DNA of 33,814 nucleotides from JBNLBS01 sp050303415 (GCA_050303415.1 JBNLBS010000024.1:1-33814), one strand, 5' to 3'; numbered from the stretch's first letter, positions 1-6,835 are shown. The notes: a model not told the origin generated them from the sequence alone. Numbers and translations are program-made.

Positions 1-1
1 T

Positions 2-76
2 GCCATGGGGCCGAATGTGGCCGGTGTGATCGGTTCGGCGGTGGCAGCCGGTATTTTACTGAGCCTGGTACATTAA
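2..76 (+). CDS. oadB: Oxaloacetate decarboxylase beta subunit, C-terminal end (partial)
   Basis: Only the last 24 codons are in the window; the gene starts upstream. The residues read AMGPNVAGVIGSAVAAG followed by a short hydrophobic tail and a TAA stop. This matches my memory of the C-terminus of the sodium-pumping oxaloacetate decarboxylase beta subunit (OadB), a polytopic inner-membrane protein that couples biotin-carboxyl decarboxylation to Na+ export. The glycine/alanine-rich final helix fits. A strong terminator follows 65 bases later, so this is the 3' end of an oad-type transcript. The related methylmalonyl-CoA or glutaconyl-CoA decarboxylase beta subunits share this tail and cannot be excluded from so short a piece. 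Confidence 0.72.
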   Translation, partial: AMGPNVAGVIGSAVAAGILLSLVH

Positions 77-141
77 ATGGTCAGGTAGATTCGTAAAGCT
101 TGCGTCTCGATAAATCCAGGCTGAGAAGAATGTAAGAGTAC

Positions 142-178
142 AAAAACCCCGGTAGCCAATAGGCTGTCGGGGTTTTTT
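142..178 (+). terminator. Rho-independent terminator after the oadB-like gene
   Basis: The arms AAAACCCCGGTAGCC and GGCTGTCGGGGTTTT pair through about 15 base pairs (two G-T wobbles) around a four-base AATA loop. A run of six T follows. It ends the upstream decarboxylase transcript before the guaB promoter. The arm begins with A residues, so it may also work on the minus strand. Confidence 0.9.
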
Positions 179-217
179 GTGTTGAGATGATCATAAAACT
201 GCATTGTATTTTCGTGG

Positions 218-246
218 TATGAAATTTCACAAAATAATAGTATAAT
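218..246 (+). promoter_or_regulatory. Probable guaB promoter (strong -10)
   Basis: A perfect TATAAT lies at 241-246, 35 bases before the guaB ATG and downstream of the previous terminator. The -35 region at the expected 17-base spacing (218-223) is not near consensus, so the promoter may depend on an activator or be AT-driven. A GC-containing stretch (GCGCGG) follows the -10, a composition compatible with stringent control, but this is only suggestive. Confidence 0.55.
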
Positions 247-280
247 GCGCGGTTATTTTACAGATTTGTAGGTTGTGGTT

Positions 281-1744
281 ATGCGAGTTATTCAAGAAGC
301 GCTTACGTTTGATGACGTATTGCTGGTACCGGCTCATTCGACAGTGTTACCACGTGAAGTAGATTTAAAAACTCAGTTAACACGCGATATTGCACTGAAT
401 ATTCCTTTGGTCTCTGCCGCTATGGACACTGTAACCGAAGCCAGATTGGCGATAGCTATGGCTCAGGAAGGTGGTATTGGGATTATTCATAAAAACATGA
501 CGGCCGAGCAGCAGGCACGTGAAGTTCGTAATGTTAAAAAATTTGAAAGCGGTGTGATCAAAGATCCGATTACCGTTTCACCGAATATCAGTATCCGAGA
601 GGTAATGGAGCTTACCAGAGCTAATAATATTTCCGGGGTACCTGTCGTTGACGGTGATGAATTGGTGGGTATTGTTACCAGTCGTGACTTACGTTTTGAA
701 ACCCGTTTGGATGAGTCAGTCAGTAAAATTATGACGCCGAAAGAGCGTTTGATTACTGTCAGTGAAAAGGCGGATCAAAAAGAGGCGATTACCTTACTGC
801 ATGAGCATCGTATTGAAAAAGTGCTGGTGGTTAATGATGATTTCCATTTACGCGGCATGATTACGGTTAAGGATATTCAGAAAGCAAAAGATTATCCTCA
901 GGCGTGTAAAGATGATCAGGAACGTTTGCGAGTTGGTGCAGCTGTTGGCACCGGTGAAGGTACTGAAGATCGTGTTGAGGCTTTAGTTAAAGCCAATGTG
1001 GATGTGATTATTGTTGATACCGCACACGGCCATTCGCAAGGAGTGCTGGATCGGGTTAGCTGGATCAAGAAACATTATCCGCAAGTGCAGGTCATTGGCG
1101 GTAATATTGCCACTGCAGAAGCTGCTAAAGCATTGGTTGCCGCAGGCGCCGACGGTGTTAAGGTCGGTATAGGCCCTGGATCAATTTGTACAACTCGTAT
1201 TGTTGCCGGTGTGGGCGTACCACAAATTTCGGCGGTAAATAATGTTGCCGAAGCGTTAAAAGGTACCGGTGTGCCGTTAATTGCCGATGGCGGTATCCGT
1301 TTTTCCGGTGATGTGGCCAAGGCGCTAGCTGCGGGTGCCTATTCTGTTATGTTAGGCGGTTTATTTGCCGGTACGGAAGAAGCGCCGGGTGAAGTTGAGT
1401 TATATCAAGGCCGTTCCTATAAATCTTACCGTGGTATGGGGTCATTGGGCGCCATGTCTCAATCCCAAGGTTCCAGCGATCGTTATTTTCAGGAAGAGGA
1501 CGCCGTGGAAAAACTGGTACCCGAAGGCATTGAGGGACGAGTCCCCTATAAAGGCAGTTTGTTTGCCATTATTCATCAGTTATTGGGTGGAATTCGTGCC
1601 AGCATGGGTTATACGGGTTGCCATACAATTCAAACCATGCATGAACAGGCCGCTTTTGTACGTGTAACCAGTGCGGGTATGAGAGAAAGTCATGTACACG
1701 ATGTTACCATTACTAAAGAATCACCTAATTATCGACTGGACTAA
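281..1744 (+). CDS. guaB: Inosine-5'-monophosphate dehydrogenase
   Basis: GuaB oxidises IMP to XMP with NAD+, the first committed and rate-limiting step of GMP synthesis in the cytoplasm. The protein opens with the typical EALTFDDVLLVPAHSTVLP. It carries two CBS domains at about residues 92-205 inserted in the TIM barrel, and the active-site loop GPGSICTTR with catalytic Cys303. A barrel phosphate-site segment (IADGGIRFSGD) and the flap RGMGSLGAM also follow. At 487 residues the length is normal. I chose ATG 281 over an in-frame GTG at 275 because AGGT at 270-273 is well spaced for it and family members start close to this point. GuaA follows after a 73-85 base gap that contains a hairpin and T-run, so the pair may be co-transcribed with attenuation between them. 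Confidence 0.98.
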   Translation: MRVIQEALTFDDVLLVPAHSTVLPREVDLKTQLTRDIALNIPLVSAAMDTVTEARLAIAMAQEGGIGIIHKNMTAEQQAREVRNVKKFESGVIKDPITVSPNISIREVMELTRANNISGVPVVDGDELVGIVTSRDLRFETRLDESVSKIMTPKERLITVSEKADQKEAITLLHEHRIEKVLVVNDDFHLRGMITVKDIQKAKDYPQACKDDQERLRVGAAVGTGEGTEDRVEALVKANVDVIIVDTAHGHSQGVLDRVSWIKKHYPQVQVIGGNIATAEAAKALVAAGADGVKVGIGPGSICTTRIVAGVGVPQISAVNNVAEALKGTGVPLIADGGIRFSGDVAKALAAGAYSVMLGGLFAGTEEAPGEVELYQGRSYKSYRGMGSLGAMSQSQGSSDRYFQEEDAVEKLVPEGIEGRVPYKGSLFAIIHQLLGGIRASMGYTGCHTIQTMHEQAAFVRVTSAGMRESHVHDVTITKESPNYRLD

Positions 1745-1760
1745 GTGACAGGAATTTAAT

Positions 1761-1814
1761 ATGAGCTCCACGGAAACTGAATGCGGTTGCCTTGGGGCTT
1801 TTTTTTTTGATTAA
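1761..1814 (+). other. Putative 17-codon leader ORF between guaB and guaA
   Basis: ATG 1761 follows a well-spaced Shine-Dalgarno-like AGGA (1750-1753). It opens a 17-codon frame (MSSTETECGCLGAFFFD) that stops at 1812-1814, a few bases before guaA. The last third is encoded by the T-run of the overlapping hairpin, so translation of this frame would pass through the hairpin. The frame is the same as that of guaA, with one TAA between them, so it could also be a decayed N-terminal extension. No homology is claimed. Function as a leader peptide is inference. Confidence 0.35.
1763..1808 (+). terminator. Hairpin plus T10 run: terminator or attenuator in the guaB-guaA gap
   Basis: The arms AGCTCC (near 1764-1769) and GGGGCT (1794-1799) pair with one G-T wobble. 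An inner imperfect stem GGAAAC/GTTGCC extends the pairing, and ten consecutive T follow (1799-1808). It has the shape of an intrinsic terminator placed between two genes of one pathway, so partial termination or attenuation of guaA is plausible. The stem is interrupted, so strength is uncertain. Confidence 0.55.
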
Positions 1815-1829
1815 CTATTGAGTTTTGCT

Positions 1830-3416
1830 GTGAGCCAACAATCAACCAATATTCATGCAGATAAGATCCTGATTCTGGATTTCGGATCGCAATATACCCA
1901 GTTAATTGCCCGAAGAATTCGGGAGATTGGCGTTTATTGTGAAATCTATTCTTGTGAATGTAGTGCGGAAGCCGTTCAGAAATTTGCACCTAAGGGTATT
2001 ATCTTGTCGGGTGGCCCGGAAACGGTAACCAGTGGAGATACCCCAAGAGCTCCTCAGGTCGTTTTTGATTTGGGAGTCCCAGTATTGGGAATTTGTTACG
2101 GTATGCAAACCATGACCGAACAAATGGGCGGTAAGGTTGAAGCGTCTGACCATAGAGAATTCGGCTATGCTCAAATCAGGGCGCACGGTCATTCAAGGTT
2201 GCTGAAGGATATTGAGGACCACGTCTCAGCCGAGGGCTACGGCTTGTTGGATGTATGGATGAGTCATGGCGACAGGGTTGTAGAACTGCCAACGGGGTTC
2301 AATTTAATTGCCAGCTCAGAAGGCGCGCCTATCGCAGGTATTGCCAATGAAGCGAAGTCTTTTTATGGCTTGCAATTTCATCCGGAAGTGACTCATACCA
2401 AACAAGGTGGACGCATATTATCTCGTTTTATTCTGGAAATTTGCAGCTGTGAGGCATTATGGACATCGAGCAATATTATTGATGAAAGTATTGCATCGGT
2501 GCGAGAGCAAGTGGGTTCCGAACAAATTGTTTTAGGTCTTTCCGGCGGGGTGGATTCATCTGTTGTTGCTGCTTTGTTACATAAAGCCATTGGCGAGCAG
2601 TTGGTTTGCGTGTTTGTTGATACCGGTTTGTTGCGTCTAAATGAAGGCGATCAGGTGATGGCGACTTTTGCCGAGCATATGGGGGTTAAAGTTATTCGGG
2701 TGAATGCTGAACAGCGTTATCTGGATGCCTTGCACGGTGTTACCGATCCAGAAGCCAAGCGTAAAATTATCGGCAATTTGTTTGTTGAAATTTTTGATGA
2801 GGAAGCGGCAAAGCTGACTGATGCCAAGTGGCTGGCGCAGGGGACTATTTATCCCGATGTGATTGAATCGGCCGGTGCTGCCAGCGGCAAGGCGCATTTG
2901 ATTAAATCACATCATAATGTCGGCGGATTGCCGGAGGATATGACGTTAAAGCTGGTTGAACCACTACGTGAGCTGTTTAAGGATGAGGTCAGAAAACTGG
3001 GGGTTGAACTGGGTTTACCGGAAGATATGGTTTATCGTCATCCGTTTCCCGGCCCTGGGCTTGGCGTCAGAATATTAGGCGAAGTTAAAAAAGAATACGC
3101 CGATCTGTTGCGTCAGGCTGATGCCATCTTTATTGAAGAACTGTACCGGCATGATTTGTATCATAAAGTCAGTCAGGCTTTCGCCGTGTTCCTGCCGGTT
3201 AAATCGGTCGGTGTGATGGGTGACGGGCGACGTTATGATTATGTTATTGCTATTCGTGCGGTTGAAACCATCGATTTCATGACTGCGCGTTGGGCGCACC
3301 TGCCGTATGACTTTCTGGATTTGATTTCGCGTCGAATCATTAATGAAGTCAACGGAATTTCCCGTGTTACTTACGATATTTCCGGTAAACCGCCGGCAAC
3401 CATTGAGTGGGAATAA
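1830..3416 (+). CDS. guaA: GMP synthase (glutamine-hydrolysing)
   Basis: GuaA converts XMP to GMP using ATP and the amide of glutamine. The N-terminal class I glutamine amidotransferase domain (about residues 10-200) shows nucleophile Cys89 in GICYGMQ and the His183/Glu185 pair in QFHPEV. The synthetase domain has the ATP pyrophosphatase P-loop LSGGVDSS at about 236-243. A C-terminal dimerisation domain ends in KPPATIEWE as in the family. I prefer GTG 1830 because it places the start as in other GuaA proteins. A TTG at 1818 is in frame but has no visible ribosome site. The start at 1830 is itself weakly supported (GAG at 1820-1822). The gene follows guaB and its stop overlaps the tadA start. 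Confidence 0.97.
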   Translation: MSQQSTNIHADKILILDFGSQYTQLIARRIREIGVYCEIYSCECSAEAVQKFAPKGIILSGGPETVTSGDTPRAPQVVFDLGVPVLGICYGMQTMTEQMGGKVEASDHREFGYAQIRAHGHSRLLKDIEDHVSAEGYGLLDVWMSHGDRVVELPTGFNLIASSEGAPIAGIANEAKSFYGLQFHPEVTHTKQGGRILSRFILEICSCEALWTSSNIIDESIASVREQVGSEQIVLGLSGGVDSSVVAALLHKAIGEQLVCVFVDTGLLRLNEGDQVMATFAEHMGVKVIRVNAEQRYLDALHGVTDPEAKRKIIGNLFVEIFDEEAAKLTDAKWLAQGTIYPDVIESAGAASGKAHLIKSHHNVGGLPEDMTLKLVEPLRELFKDEVRKLGVELGLPEDMVYRHPFPGPGLGVRILGEVKKEYADLLRQADAIFIEELYRHDLYHKVSQAFAVFLPVKSVGVMGDGRRYDYVIAIRAVETIDFMTARWAHLPYDFLDLISRRIINEVNGISRVTYDISGKPPATIEWE

Positions 3417-3868
3417 GTCAGGAAAGTGATCTGCTCTGGATGCGTCATGCTTATCGTCTGGCGCAAAGGGCGGAGCAACAGGGCGAAGTACCGGTCGGGG
3501 CGGTGCTGGTAAAGGAAAATCAGTGTATTGCTGAAGGCTGGAACCAGGCTATCGCTGTTAACGATCCTTGTGCTCACGCCGAGGTTATGGCGATCCGCTT
3601 GGCCGGTCAGGTACTGCAAAATTACCGTTTAATCGATACCACCCTGTATGTCACCCTGGAACCCTGTGTGATGTGCATGGGAGCGATCAGTCATGCGCGT
3701 ATCAAAAGAGTGGTTTTTGCCGCTTTTGATGAAAAACGAGGCGCAGTATGCAATGCCTTGCAATTGGCAGAAGCGCCGTTCCTGAATCATAAGGTGGAAT
3801 GGCAGGGCGGCATTCTGCAGGATGAATGTTCGCAAATGTTAAAAGACTTCTTTAAAGCGCGCCGCTAA
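3407..3868 (+). CDS. tadA: tRNA-specific adenosine deaminase TadA
   Basis: TadA deaminates adenosine-34 to inosine in the anticodon of tRNA-Arg(ACG), letting it read several arginine codons; it is a cytoplasmic, zinc-dependent dimer. The sequence has the deaminase motifs: HAE (His57, Glu59) followed by PCVMC (Cys87, Cys90) as zinc ligands and proton shuttle. It also has the family segments EVPVGAVLV, NYRLIDTTLYVTLEP and a C-terminal DFFKARR. The 153-residue length is usual. The GTG start at 3407 overlaps the last ten bases of guaA, which suggests translational coupling. A shorter ATG at 3439 would remove part of the first conserved helix, so I kept GTG, with modest certainty. A link with guanine nucleotide genes is positional only. 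Confidence 0.95.
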   Translation: MGISQESDLLWMRHAYRLAQRAEQQGEVPVGAVLVKENQCIAEGWNQAIAVNDPCAHAEVMAIRLAGQVLQNYRLIDTTLYVTLEPCVMCMGAISHARIKRVVFAAFDEKRGAVCNALQLAEAPFLNHKVEWQGGILQDECSQMLKDFFKARR

Positions 3869-3949
3869 TACTTATTTATCGCGGCTGTTTGGCATTCTTA
3901 ACTTATTGCTGTGTAAAAGGTGATATTTCTGCCCCAGCCGGGTCTGTCT

Positions 3950-4471
3950 TTATCGAGGCGGTGGAGGCGGCGGCATTCCGGCCGGAGGCGGTGGAATAGG
4001 CGATGAAGCCCCGGCATCAGGTGTCGGTTCTTCGTACAAAAACTCTCCAGACACAGGAACCCGGTGACCTTTTGCATACATGCACTGGATATAGGCATTA
4101 TCGTAATTTTGTTGTGTGGCATAAGCGGATCGGCTGCCTTCGCTACTGCCCACCAGGCTGCCCGCTACTAATCCGGTTCCCGCACCTATTGCTGCTCCCC
4201 GGCCACCGCCGAATGCGGCACCTGCGGCAGCACCTAACGCTGAGCCGACAACGGCACTGCCGACTTGACTGTTAACCGCCGCCTGATTGGCACTGGTGCC
4301 GCCTACCTGGCCGTAAGCGTATTGCTGGCAAAGATAATCATCATGGCGGAACTGATCGAAAGTCATCCCGGTACCGGGCAGAGTCATAACACTCGGGCCC
4401 GTTGGCATATAGGCACACCCGCTGACTAATGTCATCAAGGCCAAAACCGCAAAAAAAGTTTTGAGTTTCAT
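3950..4471 (-). CDS. Glycine-zipper outer-membrane lipoprotein, function unknown
   Basis: This is an exported lipoprotein of 173 residues. The N-terminus MKLKTFFAVLALMTLVSGC is a lipoprotein signal peptide with lipobox LVSGC, so Cys19 should be acylated. Residues about 70-115 form a glycine/alanine-rich segment (SAVVGSALGAAAGAAFGG and onward), typical of glycine-zipper proteins that pack or oligomerise in membranes. Two cysteines flank conserved-looking YLCQQYAY and YIQCMYAKGH pieces, a pattern seen in small YMGG-type lipoproteins. The C-terminus is a proline run (PPPPAGMPPPPPPR). ATG 4471 is chosen because it begins the signal peptide and follows a purine-rich GAGAG. The frame is open further upstream, but that would bury the signal. 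It lies 17 bases after the neighbouring secreted-protein gene, so the two likely form an operon. Confidence 0.8.
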   Translation of the reverse strand: MKLKTFFAVLALMTLVSGCAYMPTGPSVMTLPGTGMTFDQFRHDDYLCQQYAYGQVGGTSANQAAVNSQVGSAVVGSALGAAAGAAFGGGRGAAIGAGTGLVAGSLVGSSEGSRSAYATQQNYDNAYIQCMYAKGHRVPVSGEFLYEEPTPDAGASSPIPPPPAGMPPPPPPR

Positions 4472-4488
4472 AAGTGTTTTCTCTCTTG

Positions 4489-4878
4489 TTATTTTGTCGG
4501 TGTCGGACTCACCTGCTGCCAACCCGCAGGGCATTCTTTAACGTATGGATAATAGCCTTTCGGATTATGGCAATAATACCAATACCCGGTTGCCAGGGGC
4601 TGTGATGATGGTGGTGAACTGCGTTCAATATAGACAGGCGGCGAAGAAGGAACGGTAATAATGCTGGGTGGATAATAAGGATAATAGTGAGGGTAATACG
4701 GATAATAATAGCGTCTGGGGTAATAGCCGCCGCTGCCCCAATAGAAACTAAATGATGGATGAACATGTATCCGGCCGGAAGAATGCCTTCTCCAGTGACG
4801 GTGATCCGCTTCAGCTTCAATACTGAATGCCAGTGCTGAAACAATCAACAAGGCAGAAAAAATCTTTCTTGTTAACAT
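4489..4878 (-). CDS. Secreted Tyr/Pro-rich small protein, function unknown
   Basis: A 129-residue exported protein. Residues 1-24 form a signal peptide (MLTRKIFSALLIVSALAFSIEAEA) with probable cleavage before DHRHW. A His/Arg stretch follows, then a low-complexity tyrosine/proline block (repeats of YYPYYP) at about 52-72 and a serine/proline linker. The C-terminal signature is GYWYYCHNPKGYYPYVKECP followed by GW. I remember this tail (Tyr-Tyr-Cys ... Gly-Tyr-Tyr-Pro-Tyr-Val ... Cys ... Gly-Trp) recurring in small proteins of many proteobacteria. The two cysteines may form a disulfide. ATG 4878 has a very good ribosome site (AGGAGG, 6 bases upstream). It is first in a two-gene unit with the lipoprotein. 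Role is unknown; an envelope or surface function is inferred from export only. Confidence 0.8.
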   Translation of the reverse strand: MLTRKIFSALLIVSALAFSIEAEADHRHWRRHSSGRIHVHPSFSFYWGSGGYYPRRYYYPYYPHYYPYYPPSIITVPSSPPVYIERSSPPSSQPLATGYWYYCHNPKGYYPYVKECPAGWQQVSPTPTK

Positions 4879-5298
4879 TGTAATCCTCCTTGGGCCTTTT
4901 CTTGAGTGTTGCTAGAAATATTAGACTAAAAGAAAATATTTTTGTTCAAATTCTGTTGGGGCGTAGTTTTAAGGAGCTAGAAGTGCGCATTAATTAACGT
5001 CGGCAGTAAAACAACACCAATCCGTCTCGCTCTGTAGAACTTACGTTATATGAGAAATATACGATGACTAAGTCTCGTATTTCGTAATCAATTAGTTGAC
5101 TTTTTTAAGATTGGATTTTTGCATTGACTTCATTGTTGCTAGTATCTAGACTCGCTGAAAAACAGGAAGGTTTGACAGGTCTTCGGGATAAATCAACTTA
5201 ACAGGTCAAGAGGGCTTGTTAAAATAATCTAGGCGAATTTGTTTGAATATTTGAAGAATAACAGGGTTGAGTGACTTGTTAATAAATAGTTAGGTCAA
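4879..5298. other. 420-base AT-rich intergenic region without a gene
   Basis: No convincing ORF or RNA gene is visible. It contains the upstream region of the minus-strand secreted-protein gene. It also contains, at 5196-5295, a set of inverted motifs that resemble an integron attC site just before the small membrane-protein gene. Promoter matches are weak on both strands. Confidence 0.5.
5196..5295 (+). repeat. attC-like element A (tentative)
   Basis: ACTTAAC (5196-5202) fits the attC outer consensus RYYYAAC and GTTAGGT (5289-5295) fits GTTRRRY; the next gene starts four bases later, as in integron cassettes. Inside, TTAACAGGTCA (5198-5208) and TGACTTGTTAA (5272-5282) are complementary at 10 of 11 positions. 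GTCAAGAGGG after the first core recalls the left part of Vibrio repeats. The inner inverted repeat is not in perfect register with the outer GTTAGGT, so this may be a degenerate site or chance. Confidence 0.3.
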
Positions 5299-5679
5299 AT
5301 GTGTATGGGCGTAATCGATGAGAAGTTTCATAACTGGACTAAAAAGGAACTAGAGCGTGCAAATCAGGCACTGAATGTTCCAATTAGCCGATTAGAGACT
5401 AATTATGTAATCGTGAGTTTCCTTCTTGTTCCATTTATAGTTTTTGTCCACTCAGAGATAAAAGGATGGCCTCAATCTATTACTGGTTGGCTATTTTTTA
5501 TAGCAATTATTTGCGCTTTTGTATTATGCATGCAGTTTACTTTGAGGGTCATTAGTATAATTGTTGTGTGGACTCCTATAAGTATCCAACACTGGATTCG
5601 TGTCCTTTTAGGAGTTGTATTGGTACCGCTGGCGTTTTGGGCCTGTATGTACTTGTTTGAACAACTTCAGTATTGGTAA
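5299..5679 (+). CDS. Small integral membrane protein, unknown function
   Basis: A 126-residue protein I do not recognise. After a charged, probably cytoplasmic N-terminus (DEKFHNWTKKELERANQAL) come three likely transmembrane segments, roughly residues 36-51, 62-82 and 100-120, with a tryptophan-rich connection before the last. No signal peptide or enzymatic motif is visible. ATG 5299 sits ten bases after a GTTAGGT motif; an ATG two codons later (5305) is an alternative. The gene is flanked by motifs resembling attC recombination sites, and small unknown membrane proteins are common integron cassette cargo. It stands alone between unrelated genes. A real gene is likely, but its function is unknown. 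Confidence 0.6.
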   Translation: MCMGVIDEKFHNWTKKELERANQALNVPISRLETNYVIVSFLLVPFIVFVHSEIKGWPQSITGWLFFIAIICAFVLCMQFTLRVISIIVVWTPISIQHWIRVLLGVVLVPLAFWACMYLFEQLQYW

Positions 5680-5680
5680 T

Positions 5681-5803
5681 ACTTAACTATAGGTTTCAGC
5701 GATAGGCCTTACAGTTGATTTCTGCTAAATGTAAGACCAGTTCGTTTCTCGTACGAATCAGGGATAAATTTTCAAGTAGATGGGCTCAATCATTTTGTTG
5801 AAC
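5681..5803 (+). repeat. attC-like element B (tentative)
   Basis: ACTTAAC (5681-5687) begins one base after the stop of the membrane-protein gene. GTTGAAC (5797-5803) ends 18 bases before the GNAT gene's likely start. Both fit the attC core consensus. Each is separated by exactly five bases from an inner pair, GTTTCAGC (5693-5700) and GCTCAATC (5784-5791), which are complementary at six of eight positions. The R-5-L / L-5-R layout and length of 123 bases are as in attC sites. Complementarity is imperfect, so this is a candidate only. Confidence 0.3.
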
Positions 5804-5821
5804 TCGTTAGCTGGAAACGCG

Positions 5822-6247
5822 ATGGAAATTACATTCAAATTAATTGATGCGGGGCATATCGAGGTTATTATTCCTTTATTGAGCGAACTAGATTCATCGA
5901 TCCCGTACAGTGTTCTAAACAACCGGTTATCCGAAATGGTTAAGCAAGGGTATGAGTGTGTCGGCATTTATAAAGAAAATGAGTTAATCGGTATCTGTGG
6001 AATTTGGACCTTGGTTAAGTATTATGTTGGTAAGCATATTGAACCGGATAACGTTTTTATTAAGCCGGAGTTTAGAAATCTTGGGATAGGCCAGCAACTG
6101 TCTGATTGGCTAAAAGAATTTGCTTGTTCACGAGGTTGTGAAGCAATAGAGCTTAATTGTTATCTAAAGAATGAAAACGGCCAGCATTTTTGGAAGGCTA
6201 ACGGATATGTGGCGATAGGTATGCATTATCAAAAGAAGCTGATTTAA
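5822..6247 (+). CDS. GNAT family N-acetyltransferase
   Basis: A single-domain acetyl-CoA-dependent acetyltransferase of about 141 residues. The GNAT core is visible: the beta-strand ending VFIKPEFR is followed by the pyrophosphate-binding loop RNLGIGQQLSDWL (Q/R-x-x-G-x-G/A type). Then come the AIELNCYLKNENGQHFWKAN strand-helix and the usual C-terminal NGYVAIGMHYQKKLI. The substrate cannot be deduced. I start at ATG 5822, where a ribosome-like TGGAAA precedes, rather than at the upstream in-frame ATG 5780, which would add 14 non-family residues lying inside the attC-like element. The GFA-family gene follows ten bases after the stop with a strong ribosome site, so the two are probably co-transcribed. 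GNATs are common integron cargo. Confidence 0.85.
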   Translation: MEITFKLIDAGHIEVIIPLLSELDSSIPYSVLNNRLSEMVKQGYECVGIYKENELIGICGIWTLVKYYVGKHIEPDNVFIKPEFRNLGIGQQLSDWLKEFACSRGCEAIELNCYLKNENGQHFWKANGYVAIGMHYQKKLI

Positions 6248-6257
6248 GGAGGAAAAA

Positions 6258-6671
6258 ATGAAATCCATTACTTTTTCGGGACAGTGTCTTTGCGGAGCCG
6301 TGCGCTTTTCGGTAACGACAGAGGCGGAAGATTTTTATTTTTGTCACTGCGAGCAATGTAGAAAAATTACCGGTTCGGCATTTGCGTCAAATATTCTCAC
6401 TAAACCCGCGAGCATAAATTGGATTGCCGGTTCTGATAAGGTGAAACGATTTGATTATCCTGAGCCGAGGATTTTTACAAAAGTGTTTTGTGTTGATTGC
6501 GGTTCGGGTTTGCCTTTTCTGAATAAAAAAGGCTCTGCCTTAATTATTCCCGCCGGTTCGTTAAATCACGAACCGCCAATAAAACCGACTCATAACATTT
6601 TTTGGCATGAGCACGCCCAATGGTATCAATATGGTATGAATGCCCCTAGATGTGAAGGGTTTCAAACGTAA
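6258..6671 (+). CDS. GFA/CENP-V family zinc protein
   Basis: A 137-residue member of the glutathione-dependent formaldehyde-activating (GFA, CENP-V) fold family. Zinc-ligand cysteines are arranged as in the family: CLCGAVRF (Cys10, Cys12), CHCEQCRK (Cys29, Cys31, Cys34) and FCVDCGSGLPF (Cys78, Cys81). Some members are reported to speed the reaction of formaldehyde with glutathione, but most are uncharacterised, so the activity here is unproven. A formaldehyde role would be attractive in a methylotroph. ATG 6258 follows AAGGAGG, a near-perfect ribosome site. It is paired with the GNAT gene upstream. A small hairpin at 6697-6727 lies after it. Confidence 0.88.
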   Translation: MKSITFSGQCLCGAVRFSVTTEAEDFYFCHCEQCRKITGSAFASNILTKPASINWIAGSDKVKRFDYPEPRIFTKVFCVDCGSGLPFLNKKGSALIIPAGSLNHEPPIKPTHNIFWHEHAQWYQYGMNAPRCEGFQT

Positions 6672-6696
6672 AAAAAATACCCTGTTTGTTTGGCCG

Positions 6697-6727
6697 CAAC
6701 AGTAATGCGACTATCGTGCTTATGTTG
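6697..6727 (+). repeat. Small imperfect hairpin after the GFA gene
   Basis: CAACAGTAATGC (6697-6708) pairs with GCTTATGTTG (6718-6727) through ten base pairs with two single-base bulges, around a nine-base loop. No T-run follows, so it is not a standard terminator. It lies 26 bases after the GFA stop and before the YihY gene. Confidence 0.4.
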
Positions 6728-6835
6728 TTAAATTCTCAGTTTATCGGTTCTATTGTCTGTCGATTGCTTGTAGCGCGTTTTCATCATCTATAGTGTAATA
6801 GAGAGAAATTAAACTAAATTAGGTGTGAATGCTGT

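Noticed and set aside
275..280. GTG 275 as the guaB start
   Set aside because: It adds two residues and the ATG at 281 has a better-spaced AGGT and matches the family start.
1075..1320. Minus-strand ORF inside guaB
   Set aside because: Shadow of a clearly conserved enzyme on the other strand; no ribosome site, signal or domain.
3898..4275. Overlapping ORFs on both strands across the glycine-zipper lipoprotein gene
   Set aside because: Composition mirrors the Gly/Pro-rich codons of the real gene; the lipoprotein frame has a signal peptide and lipobox.
4509..4844. Alternative minus-strand frame within the Tyr/Pro-rich gene
   Set aside because: Low-complexity shadow (Ile/His runs) of the true frame, which has a strong ribosome site and signal peptide.
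5805..5811. GTTAGCT before the GNAT gene as the attC inverse core
   Set aside because: It violates the GTTRRRY consensus at the sixth base; GTTGAAC at 5797-5803 fits and has the right spacing to the inner arm.
5780..5821. ATG 5780 as the start of the GNAT protein
   Set aside because: It adds 14 residues not typical of the fold, without a ribosome site, and overlaps the attC-like element.
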